A stretch of 64,000 bases of DNA from an uncultured bacterium (GTDB lineage Bacteria > Actinomycetota > Coriobacteriia > Coriobacteriales > Coriobacteriaceae). The stretch spans positions 1 to 64,000 of the forward strand of contig CAJMMN010000001.1 of NCBI GenBank assembly GCA_905214525.1. Direction: 5' to 3'. Positions 42,496 to 48,860 of the stretch are shown here, piece by piece. The translations under genes were made by a program, and so were the position numbers. The notes below the pieces were generated by a model. It was not told the origin of the DNA, did not search any database, and saw nothing but the letters and a program-made list of their open reading frames with translations. Positions within the stretch are counted from its first letter, which is position 1, and each line of letters starts with the position of its first letter.

Positions 42496-42627
42496 GGGCC
42501 CGTGCTGGACTTAGTTTTCAGAACGTCCTCGACCATGGAAACCCCCTTATCCTGCTCCTTCGGAGCTGCGGATAAGGGGGTTTCATGGTCTGCGGAATGT
42601 TCTGAAAACTAAGTCCAGCACGGGCCC
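42496..42627. repeat. 132-nt inverted repeat with 29-bp perfect arms (I)
   Basis: The arm 42496-42524 (beginning GGGCCCGTGCTGG) is the exact reverse complement of 42599-42627. Inside lies a second stem of 21 pairs with one bulged G (42531-42552 with 42570-42590), capped by GCTCC-TTC-GGAGC. Flanks share CGTT on both sides, a possible short target duplication. No polyT follows the outer arm. Confidence 0.8.
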
Positions 42628-42729
42628 TACGTTGCCGTTGCAGAGGGGAGCGCGATTCCTTGATCGCTCACTTAATCTAATTAGAAATTGAGCGAGGCCG
42701 GAGCTTTGGCTCCGGCCTCCTTATATAAG

Positions 42730-42760
42730 GGCTCGGCAAAGCCGAGCCACAAACTTTTTA
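42730..42760 (+). terminator. Likely terminator of the opp operon
   Basis: GGCTCGGC (42730-42737) and GCCGAGCC (42741-42748) pair perfectly with an AAA loop, and CTTTTTA follows after ACAAA. The GC-rich hairpin at 42694-42719 just upstream may help. Confidence 0.55.
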
Positions 42761-42809
42761 TCAGCCCCCAGATCATGTTTGGGAATTGTGTTTGGAGAAT
42801 GTGGCCGTA

Positions 42810-42934
42810 GGCCCCGAATCGGTGTTGCCTCCCGGCGCATTCCGCAGGGGGAGCGATATTTTGCAGCACGAAGTGCGTAGCAAAATATCGCTCATGCCCG
42901 AGGACGCGCCGGGAGGCAACACCGATTCGGGGCC
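42810..42934. repeat. 125-nt inverted repeat with 29-bp perfect arms (II)
   Basis: The arm 42810-42838 (beginning GGCCCCGAATCGG) is the exact reverse complement of 42906-42934. Inside, GAGCGATATTTTGC (42851-42864) pairs with GCAAAATATCGCTC (42880-42893) around a GCAC-GAA-GTGC cap. It shares its 29-bp arm length and nested design with the repeat at 42496 but not the arm sequence. Confidence 0.8.
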
Positions 42935-42971
42935 GGACATACAGATCTACCTGCGCATCTACAAATTCGTA

Positions 42972-43021
42972 AACTTTTTTCAAAAAAGTGCTTGCACAGT
43001 TCTCGAATCATAGGTTATTAT
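42972..43021 (+). promoter_or_regulatory. tRNA-Leu promoter with A/T dyad
   Basis: AACTTTTTTCAAAAAAGT directly precedes -35 TTGCAC (42992-42997); -10 TATTAT is at 43016-43021 (18-nt spacer). The same dyad-plus-CTTGC module precedes two other tRNA units here. Confidence 0.75.
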
Positions 43022-43078
43022 CTTCCTCGTTGAACGCGCGGGTCTAACAAAGCGAACCGCGGATCAACAACATAGCAT

Positions 43079-43168
43079 GTCGGAGTGGCGGAATTGGCAG
43101 ACGCGCTAGCTTGAGGTGCTAGTGACCGCTTTTTGGTCATGCGGGTTCAAGTCCCGCCTCCGACACCA
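43079..43168 (+). tRNA. tRNA-Leu (GAG)
   Basis: The acceptor stem GTCGGAG (43079-43085) pairs with CTCCGAC (43158-43164). The anticodon loop TTGAGGT gives GAG, and a long class II variable arm (GACC...GGTC) is present. The T-arm is GCGGGTTCAAGTCCCGC, and CCA is encoded at 43166-43168. Confidence 0.95.
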
Positions 43169-43180
43169 TCGCATTTGAGA

Positions 43181-43201
43181 AGCCTCTTCGGAGGCTTTTT
43201 T
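43181..43201 (+). terminator. Terminator after tRNA-Leu
   Basis: AGCCTC-TTCG-GAGGCT (43181-43196) followed by T6. Confidence 0.88.
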
Positions 43202-43227
43202 GTTACCGATAGACGGTGGGGTCCACG

Positions 43228-45573
43228 ATGGAAACGCTTGAACGCAACGAGTGGGCAGACGTTGCCCAACTAGTCGAGATCACGAGCGATGCTGTCATCA
43301 TCTGCGAGCTCGACGGAACCATTCTGCATGTGAATAACCGCTTACTTGGTTTGATGTGCGAGGAACGCGCCGACGTCATCGGTGGAGATGTTAAAGACGT
43401 CCTGTACTCGTCCGCTTTTGAACGTGCGACGGAACATCGTCTGCCATTTGATACTGATGGCTCCGAGAACGAACTGATGCTCAAGCTAAGTGACGGCTCT
43501 TTTATTCCCGTCTTGGTTCGTGCGGGCTCCGTAACGCCTCCACGCATCTTTGGGCGCCGCGCACCACGTGTCCTGGTGGCGCTTCACAGTATCGAGGAAC
43601 AGTATTCTCACGACCGGCAACTCAAGCGTGCGTTATCGGAGCTTAGAGTGGCGAACAAGCGTCTCTCTGGCACGCTCTCGGTCATTATGAGCACTGTGGG
43701 CTCCGATGAGTTACCCAGCCTGCTTGATACCGTTTTGAACCAGCTTGTAGGAACGCTCGATGCTTCGGGTGCCGCTATCTATTTTTCTGAGAGCGGCGGC
43801 TTTAAGCTTCGCGGTGTTTCCAAGGAGCTGCTCGACAGCTACCTGCCCGAGTTTTTGCCGTATGGCGCTGGCATTCCGACGTATGTTCTTCGCGAGTCGC
43901 GTGCTTGTCGCTTGTCGATTCAACAGGACCTTGAGGGCGATAAGGCCGCCTCCGGTATGTTCATGGACCTGGATAATCGTTCTAAGCACCTGTTGCGCAT
44001 GCAGGATATGCCTCCGTACCGCAGTGAAATCTGTCTTCCCGTTTTTTACGGTACGCAGATCCTTGGCGTGCTGGAAGTTGGTTGGAAACGCCCCCAGGCA
44101 CCGCTCGCCTATGACGTTAATGTGCTCGAGGTCATTTGCGATTACCTGTCTATCCAGCTGGTCGGCATGGCATCGAGCCTTCGCTCCCGTCGCACGGCCG
44201 AGCTTGGCCGCTCGCTCAATGTCTTGCGGGATGAGTTGTTTACCTTTCTAGACGATTCCGCCGCGGCTACCCAGGCGGTATCGTCCGAGATCTGCAATAT
44301 GCTCAACTGCCATTTTTGCCCTATTGAGTATGACGCCAGTCTGGATTCCTACGTCATAGATTTTGAAGGCGGCAGTCGCGTTGCTTTGCCGGACGATCCC
44401 GAGAAGCTTTTCTTTTCCACGACGGCGCCAGCGGCACGTTTGGGGGCTGCCCCTGATGGCTTTGAGGCATCTGTTTTGGGCGGCACGAGTGCCGAGGACC
44501 TTAAACACGTCCGTATAACTCGCGTTGACGAATCGATGCCTATGGGAGGCTGGCTTAGAGCGCATGGCCTGCCTTGCCAGGGTCTCTACGTCGACGCCGG
44601 CATCGAGGCGGGGCGCCCGCGCTCTGAGGGCGATGGCAAGCACAGTAACGACGCGATCGTTCCTGCTTCTGTTGCGAAGGGCCCGACGACGCGCGCGCTG
44701 CTGCTTCGTGATGGTAGCCAAGAGCCGATTGATGACCTTGAATATGATTACTTGGTGCACTTGGCTCATGACTTTGAACTGATCTATGAAGGCGAATCTC
44801 AAAAGCGTGAGGAGCGCCATATCGCTCAGACCCTCCAGATTGGCATGAGAAATTCACTGGGGGATGTTCCGGGAATCGCCGCCGATTCGGTGTACCTGTC
44901 GGCCACGAACTCGGCGTTGGTCGGCGGCGATTTCTATACGCTCATCCGTCTTCCCGACGATTGCGCCGTCATGATTCTGGGCGATGTGTCTGGCAAAGGC
45001 ATTGAGGCTGCATCGATGTCCGCGCTCGTCAAGACGGCCCTGACGGCATATGCCTGGGAGGGCGCTGGACCGGCCCGCATGGCACGCTCCCTTAACAGCA
45101 TGCTCATGGGCTTTTCGAGGGTCGAGACGTTCGTGACGGCCTTTATCGCCAAGATTGACCTTAAAGCCGGACGCGCAACGTATTGTTCGGCGGGCCATCC
45201 TCCGACCATGGTCATCAGGCCAGAGTCGATGCTGCTGGGTGGCGGCGAGGCCCGTGGGGGGGAGGTCGAGCTGCTTGGATGCCAATCGGGGGTAATCGGT
45301 GCCTTTGAGAGCATGGTGTACGAGACAGGCGTGTTTACGTTCGCTCCTGGTGACATGCTATTTATGTACACCGACGGAACAATCGAAGCACGTGACCGCT
45401 CGGGTGCTTTTTTTGGCGAGCAGCGCCTTCGTGACCTTCTGCTCTCTGTCTCGGGTGAGGGCGTGTCGGGCATTTGCGGCAAGGTCTTGGGCGAGCTTGA
45501 CCGATTTACCGAATCGGCGCTGGACGATGACATTGCATTGGTGTCCCTTGAGTTTTTACGGGGTCGTTCATAG
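43228..45573 (+). CDS. PAS/GAF-SpoIIE (PP2C) serine phosphatase
   Basis: A 781-residue RsbU-like signalling phosphatase. Residues about 10-110 form a PAS domain (ITSDAVIICELDGTILHVNN), about 145-305 a GAF-like domain, 320-530 a second less clear sensory region, and about 545-780 the SpoIIE/PP2C phosphatase. The phosphatase shows LVGGDFYTLIRL, MILGDVSGKGIEAASMSALV, TYCSAGHPPTMV, FMYTDGTIEARD and the final DDDIALV, whose Asp/Gly hold the metals. ATG at 43228 follows GGTGGGG; GTG at 43216 is an alternative. No membrane helix is seen, so it is cytosolic. The next gene encodes the STAS domain it should dephosphorylate. Confidence 0.9.
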   Translation: METLERNEWADVAQLVEITSDAVIICELDGTILHVNNRLLGLMCEERADVIGGDVKDVLYSSAFERATEHRLPFDTDGSENELMLKLSDGSFIPVLVRAGSVTPPRIFGRRAPRVLVALHSIEEQYSHDRQLKRALSELRVANKRLSGTLSVIMSTVGSDELPSLLDTVLNQLVGTLDASGAAIYFSESGGFKLRGVSKELLDSYLPEFLPYGAGIPTYVLRESRACRLSIQQDLEGDKAASGMFMDLDNRSKHLLRMQDMPPYRSEICLPVFYGTQILGVLEVGWKRPQAPLAYDVNVLEVICDYLSIQLVGMASSLRSRRTAELGRSLNVLRDELFTFLDDSAAATQAVSSEICNMLNCHFCPIEYDASLDSYVIDFEGGSRVALPDDPEKLFFSTTAPAARLGAAPDGFEASVLGGTSAEDLKHVRITRVDESMPMGGWLRAHGLPCQGLYVDAGIEAGRPRSEGDGKHSNDAIVPASVAKGPTTRALLLRDGSQEPIDDLEYDYLVHLAHDFELIYEGESQKREERHIAQTLQIGMRNSLGDVPGIAADSVYLSATNSALVGGDFYTLIRLPDDCAVMILGDVSGKGIEAASMSALVKTALTAYAWEGAGPARMARSLNSMLMGFSRVETFVTAFIAKIDLKAGRATYCSAGHPPTMVIRPESMLLGGGEARGGEVELLGCQSGVIGAFESMVYETGVFTFAPGDMLFMYTDGTIEARDRSGAFFGEQRLRDLLLSVSGEGVSGICGKVLGELDRFTESALDDDIALVSLEFLRGRS

Positions 45574-45651
45574 ACGACGCTGGGCGGGCTGAATCCGTAC
45601 GGTTGGGGAAACGAATGCATCGAGTGGGCTTTTTTGGGGAACCATGGTCGT

Positions 45652-46398
45652 ATGAATGAGTGGAATGACATAGCGGTTTTGACGCCACCAGGCGATATCG
45701 ACATTGCCACGGTGCCTGCGTTGCGTCGGCGGTTGGATGCTTTGATTGGCCGCGGCGTGCGTCGTGTCGTCATCAACTGTCAGGCTGTTAGCTTTATCGA
45801 TTCGACGGGCTTGGCATTCCTGCTTACGCGCGCTCGTGAGCTCATGAGGCGAGAAGGCCTGCTTTCGCTCGTCAATGCATCAGGTGAAGTTGTTCGCTTT
45901 TTGGAGATTGCTCGTCTTGTCGATATCCTTCATGTCGCGGGGCCGGCACGGGAGTCTATTCCCGCTATTCCGGTGGGGGAGCTGCCTCGCTGGAGTAAGA
46001 GCGTCGAGGTCCGTCAGGGTATCGAGAATCTTCCGTACTACCGACATCGCATCGCCGAACTCCTTGAATCGCTTCCGTTGCGCCGTGACGAGCGCTACGA
46101 TGTCGCATTGGCGTCGGGGGAGGCGCTGGGTAATGCCTATGACCATGCGGGCGGTATCGGGTGCGTCCTGACGGTTCAGGCCTATGGCGATCGCGTTGTG
46201 GTTGAGGTGCTTGATCGGGGTGCCGGCTATTCTATCGATGAAACGAGCGAGCCGGTCGCATCTGAGGAACGCGGCCGTGGTATCAAGCTTATGCGTATGC
46301 TCGTCGATAACGTGGAGGTTGCTCGTCGTACGGACGGCGCCGGCACGCGCGTGCAGATGGTGAAGCTGTTTAGCGGAGCGCTGGAATCGTGTGCCTAG
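45652..46398 (+). CDS. STAS-HATPase fusion (RsbV-RsbW in one chain)
   Basis: A 248-residue protein joining the two usual partners of a partner-switching module. Residues about 1-100 are a STAS domain with the phosphorylatable Ser in FIDSTGLAFLL. After a linker, about 115-245 are a GHKL ATPase/kinase with N-box ALASGEALGNAYDHAG, G1 DRGAGYSID and G2 RGRGIKLMRMLVDNVE. In Bacillus these are the separate anti-sigma antagonist RsbV and anti-sigma kinase RsbW. ATG at 45652 is chosen; GGGGA lies 11 nt upstream, and TTG at 45634 would add six residues. No sigma factor gene is nearby, so the target is unknown. Confidence 0.87.
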   Translation: MNEWNDIAVLTPPGDIDIATVPALRRRLDALIGRGVRRVVINCQAVSFIDSTGLAFLLTRARELMRREGLLSLVNASGEVVRFLEIARLVDILHVAGPARESIPAIPVGELPRWSKSVEVRQGIENLPYYRHRIAELLESLPLRRDERYDVALASGEALGNAYDHAGGIGCVLTVQAYGDRVVVEVLDRGAGYSIDETSEPVASEERGRGIKLMRMLVDNVEVARRTDGAGTRVQMVKLFSGALESCA

Positions 46399-46442
46399 CC
46401 AATCGCTTTAGCGCGTTTAGCTACTAAGAACATGCGGCAGAC

Positions 46443-46491
46443 AAGTTTTTTGAAAAAAGTACTTGCGTCTTTTGGACAACTCGCGTAAATT
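46443..46491 (+). promoter_or_regulatory. Promoter of the tRNA-Gly/Cys/Gly unit
   Basis: AAGTTTTTTGAAAAAAGT precedes -35 TTGCGT (46463-46468); -10 TAAATT is at 46486-46491 with a 17-nt spacer, ending 12 nt before the mature tRNA. Confidence 0.75.
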
Positions 46492-46503
46492 AATAACCCG
46501 CAA

Positions 46504-46579
46504 GCGGACATGGCTCAGTTGGTAGAGCACAACCTTGCCAAGGTTGGGGTCGCGGGTTCGAGCCCCGTTGTCCGCTCCA
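46504..46579 (+). tRNA. tRNA-Gly (GCC), copy 1
   Basis: Acceptor GCGGACA (46504-46510) pairs with TGTCCGC (46569-46575). The anticodon stem-loop CAACCTTGCCAAGGTTG gives GCC; CCA is encoded. It is identical to copies at 46730 and 50736. Confidence 0.96.
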
Positions 46580-46589
46580 TTGCATTTCC

Positions 46590-46612
46590 GGACCGTTTAG
46601 GCGGTCCTTTTT
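46590..46612 (+). terminator. Hairpin with T5 between tRNA-Gly and tRNA-Cys
   Basis: GGACCG (46590-46595) pairs with CGGTCC (46602-46607), followed by TTTTT. No new promoter separates it from tRNA-Cys, so read-through must occur. Confidence 0.65.
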
Positions 46613-46613
46613 C

Positions 46614-46687
46614 GGCGAAGTGGCCAAGTGGTAAGGCAGAGGCCTGCAAAGCCTTTACCCCCGGTTCGAATCCGGGCTTCGCCTCCA
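46614..46687 (+). tRNA. tRNA-Cys (GCA)
   Basis: Acceptor GGCGAAG (46614-46620) pairs with CTTCGCC (46677-46683). The anticodon loop CTGCAAA gives GCA. CCA is encoded at 46685-46687. Confidence 0.95.
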
Positions 46688-46696
46688 GGCAACATC

Positions 46697-46718
46697 CGGG
46701 CGCTCCGGCGCCCGTTTT
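46697..46718 (+). terminator. Hairpin between tRNA-Cys and tRNA-Gly
   Basis: CGGGCGC (46697-46703) pairs with GCGCCCG (46708-46714) around TCCG, followed by TTTT. Confidence 0.75.
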
Positions 46719-46729
46719 GTTTTACATAT

Positions 46730-46805
46730 GCGGACATGGCTCAGTTGGTAGAGCACAACCTTGCCAAGGTTGGGGTCGCGGGTTCGAGCCCCGTTGTCCG
46801 CTCCA
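46730..46805 (+). tRNA. tRNA-Gly (GCC), copy 2
   Basis: All 76 bases match the copy at 46504, with anticodon GCC and encoded CCA. It has no own promoter of the A/T-dyad type. Confidence 0.96.
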
Positions 46806-46813
46806 AACGCAGC

Positions 46814-46843
46814 AGCCCGACTACTACGGTAGCCGGGCTTTTT
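46814..46843 (+). terminator. Terminator after tRNA-Gly copy 2
   Basis: AGCCCG (46814-46819) pairs with CGGGCT (46834-46839), with an inner CTAC/GTAG helix, followed by T5. Confidence 0.85.
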
Positions 46844-46858
46844 CGTACCCATCGCTTG

Positions 46859-46886
46859 GGCTCGAACCCGAGAGGGAGCGAGCGTT
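46859..46886. repeat. 28-nt direct repeat, left copy
   Basis: GGCTCGAACCCGAG followed by AGGGAGCGAGCGTT. It matches 48736-48763 at 27 of 28 positions. The two copies bracket the tRNA remnant and the IS110 transposase. Confidence 0.65.
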
Positions 46887-46975
46887 AAGCAAACGCGGAG
46901 CGTTTGTAGCGAGCTGGCGAGGTCGCCGGCAGGCGGCCGAAGCCGGTGCGGATCCGCGAAGCGGATACGCGGACG

Positions 46976-46992
46976 CCCCGTTGTCCGCTCCA
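46976..46992 (+). pseudogene. tRNA-Gly 3'-end remnant
   Basis: GCCCCGTTGTCCGCTCC is identical to the last part of the tRNA-Gly genes here, but the D-arm and anticodon arm are missing and are replaced by unrelated GC-rich sequence. A normal tRNA-style terminator (47001-47027) still follows, as if a third tRNA-Gly had been truncated by recombination or integration. Confidence 0.7.
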
Positions 46993-47000
46993 ACTATCTT

Positions 47001-47027
47001 ACGCGGTTCTAACGAACCGCGTTTTTT
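47001..47027 (+). terminator. Terminator behind the tRNA remnant
   Basis: ACGCGGTTC (47001-47009) pairs perfectly with GAACCGCGT (47014-47022), followed by T6. Confidence 0.88.
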
Positions 47028-47034
47028 GTTGACG

Positions 47035-47137
47035 CTGCGCGGGCCCCGGGCACCCCATCTTGCCCCTCAATCGTCGGTCGCGTACATAAAGTACGCTTCC
47101 CTCCTCTTTCGCGGCAACTTGGGGCACCCGGAGCCCG
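47035..47137 (-). repeat. Structured intergenic repeat, copy 2 (inverted)
   Basis: Read on the reverse strand, the core runs GCGAAAGAGGAGGGAAGC then GTACTTTATGTACGCGA and GACGATTGAG, closely matching the core of copy 1 at 27273-27320. The arms (GGGCACCCC with GGGGCACCC-type pairing) differ from copy 1, so structure rather than arm sequence is kept. Confidence 0.6.
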
Positions 47138-47423
47138 CTCGCTCATATGACCCAATCCACTGTCAAGGGCCACAATGGCCCCGCCGACCGCTTGCAATCG
47201 GTCGGCGGGGCCTGCCGTTAAACCCGTCCCGGTCCGCCCCCGGCATGTCATCGACGCCTTCGGCTCAGTCTCATATCCGCGGATACCGCTCCGGCGGCCC
47301 GCAATCCTCTCCTTCGGCGGGGTTCCCCTAGTCTGTCTTCGCGCATGCGGCGGCCGCCGCGCGCACAGCGAGAACGGGGGTGTCCCCGAAGGCTGCCCGG
47401 CTCGCCGGGACGGGGGCTTATGT

Positions 47424-48545
47424 CTATTCCGCGCCCTCCCGGCACATCGTGCCGAGGGCCCACAGCCACCTCACGAGCTCGGCCGCGGTGGCCGCGTTCG
47501 CCTTCGCCTGCGGCATCCCGCGGGCGATCATCTCCTCGCGGCGGCGCAGGAGCCTCTCGGACCCCTTCCTCCCGTGCATCCTTATCTCGAGGGGCACGCC
47601 GGAGCCCTTGGGCATCAGCTTCGGCTGGTGGCCGGCCTGGGCGTAGCACCAGGACCCCTCGACAGCCAGCTTCCTGACGAGCGCGTTGCCGGCCCCGCTG
47701 ATTCCGCCGAGGCGCACGGAGTCCGCGCTCGACCTCTGCTTCGGGGCGAGGCCGAAGTAGGCCGTCACCTGCCTGCCGGAGCGGAACCTCGAGAAGTCGC
47801 CGACCTCGGACGCGAAGGCGGCGGCGAGCGCGAACCCGCACCCCTTGATCGACTGGAGCGCCTCGACCTCGGCCGAGAGGGGGCCCGCCGCGACGGCGGC
47901 CCTGTATTCGGCGAGGAGGGCCTCCCTCGTCTCGTCGGCCGCCTCGACCTCGTTCCTCAGCGCCGCAAGCGCCCGGATGCCGCCGTCGTCGGCGGGGTGT
48001 ATGCCGTCGAGCCACCTGAGGAAGCCGTACGTCCAGTACTTCCGGGGGTTGCCGGCCGGCGTCGTGCCGCCGTAGACATAGCCGCGGCGGGCTAGGAACG
48101 CCAGGAGCCGCTGCTTCGCCGCCGCGAGCCTCGCGGTCGCCGCGTCGTGGGCGGCGGCGAGGTCCCTGAGCCCCTCGATCTCGGGGGACGGCACCCATAC
48201 CGGGGTGACGTCGTGCGACAGTATCGCCTTGGCCATCCTGGCCGCGTCGTTGCGGTCGTTCTTGGACGAGAGGTCGGCAGCCGACCTCGGGACCTTGGAG
48301 ACGGCCGCGACGACGCAGTCGACGCCGAGCCCGGAGAGCTCCCTTTGCGGGGCGAAGCCGAGGTAGCCGCTCTCGTAGGCGGCGAGCGACGGGCCGGGGA
48401 AGCCCGACATCCACTCCGCGACCTCGCCCCAGGGGTTGCCGCGGAACCTCCTCGTCACGGCCTCGCCCGTCTCCGCGTCGAGCGCGCAGACGGTGGTGGA
48501 CCTGAGGTGTACGTCCATTCCGAAGGCGGTAGAATATCTAGGCAC
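47424..48545 (-). CDS. IS110-family transposase
   Basis: A 373-residue transposase of the IS110/IS116/IS902 family. The N-terminal DEDD-type domain (FGMDVHLRSTTVCALD, then KNDRNDAARMAKAI) covers about residues 8-160. The C-terminal Transposase_20 domain includes IKGCGFALAAAFASEVGDFSRFRSGRQVTAYFGLAP. GTG at 48545 is the start, with GGGAGG upstream on that strand. A competing 388-codon frame overlaps it but has Arg-rich nonsense composition. The gene has no internal stop and looks intact. Family members lack clear terminal inverted repeats, so the element's ends are not fixed here. Confidence 0.9.
   Translation of the reverse strand: MPRYSTAFGMDVHLRSTTVCALDAETGEAVTRRFRGNPWGEVAEWMSGFPGPSLAAYESGYLGFAPQRELSGLGVDCVVAAVSKVPRSAADLSSKNDRNDAARMAKAILSHDVTPVWVPSPEIEGLRDLAAAHDAATARLAAAKQRLLAFLARRGYVYGGTTPAGNPRKYWTYGFLRWLDGIHPADDGGIRALAALRNEVEAADETREALLAEYRAAVAAGPLSAEVEALQSIKGCGFALAAAFASEVGDFSRFRSGRQVTAYFGLAPKQRSSADSVRLGGISGAGNALVRKLAVEGSWCYAQAGHQPKLMPKGSGVPLEIRMHGRKGSERLLRRREEMIARGMPQAKANAATAAELVRWLWALGTMCREGAE
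47424..48545 (-). mobile_element. IS110-type insertion sequence (core; ends not resolved)
   Basis: Only the transposase extent is given. Non-coding ends probably extend into 47213-47423 and 48546-48720, judging from their different base composition. The higher G+C of this block compared with neighbours indicates recent arrival. Confidence 0.7.
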
Positions 48546-48860
48546 GGGAGCCTCCCAACCTCGTTGCGGCGCGGCTGCGCCTCTGGCACTTCAACAACAT
48601 TGTCGCAGCCCCGACCCGCGGTCACGAGCGGGGGCTCCTGTCGTTTCCGTGCCCCTGGATTGGGTCATAGTGTCTGTCGTGGCCGGGGGAGTAAGTCTTC
48701 CGTTCTTTTCACTAATCGATCGATTCGTCCCAGGAGGCTCGAACCCGAGGGGGAGCGAGCGTTTTGGGGCGTGGCTGTGGCGTTGTTTGCCGCGAATGTC
48801 CGCTTTGGGCGTATCATCGTGGACATCTCGCAAAACCTCGTTGCAAGGGAGTCGCACCCC
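48546..48860 (+). other. 315-bp region between IS110 and glucosidase gene
   Basis: No gene. Bases up to about 48720 are likely the IS110 non-coding end. The right copy of the 28-nt direct repeat is at 48736-48763. AAGGGA at 48845 is the probable ribosome site of the next gene. No firm promoter was identified; GTATCAT near 48808 is a possible -10. Confidence 0.5.
48736..48763. repeat. 28-nt direct repeat, right copy
   Basis: GGCTCGAACCCGAG followed by GGGGAGCGAGCGTT, differing from 46859-46886 at one base. The copies are 1,877 bp apart in the same orientation. Confidence 0.65.

Larger units (their letters stand above)
42480..43078 (+). other. 599-bp hairpin-rich intergenic region
   Basis: No convincing gene. 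In order it holds a 132-nt hairpin (42496-42627), a GAGGCCGGAGC/GCTCCGGCCTC hairpin (42694-42719), a GGCTCGGC-AAA-GCCGAGCC hairpin (42730-42748) followed by CTTTTT, a 125-nt hairpin (42810-42934) and the tRNA-Leu promoter. A 100-codon reverse-strand frame (42983-42681) exists but simply reads through these hairpins. Confidence 0.7.
46806..47423 (+). other. 618-bp region between tRNA-Gly and IS110
   Basis: No gene. It holds a terminator (46814-46843), one copy of a 28-nt direct repeat (46859-46886), a tRNA-Gly 3' remnant (46976-46992), a second terminator (47001-47027), an inverted copy of the structured repeat (about 47035-47137) and a 14-bp perfect hairpin (GGCCCCGCCGACCG 47177-47190 with 47199-47212). 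The rest, 47213-47423, is GC-rich and probably belongs to the IS110 element's non-coding end. Confidence 0.65.

Noticed and set aside
42681..42983. A 100-codon reverse frame between oppF and tRNA-Leu
   Set aside because: It merely translates the hairpin arms and has no ribosome site; noted as non-coding.
46510..47331. A 273-codon frame across the tRNA cluster
   Set aside because: It reads through three tRNAs and two terminators; typical spurious frame over RNA genes.
47248..48414. A 388-codon frame inside IS110
   Set aside because: Arg- and Pro-rich low-complexity product; the overlapping frame gives a textbook IS110 transposase.
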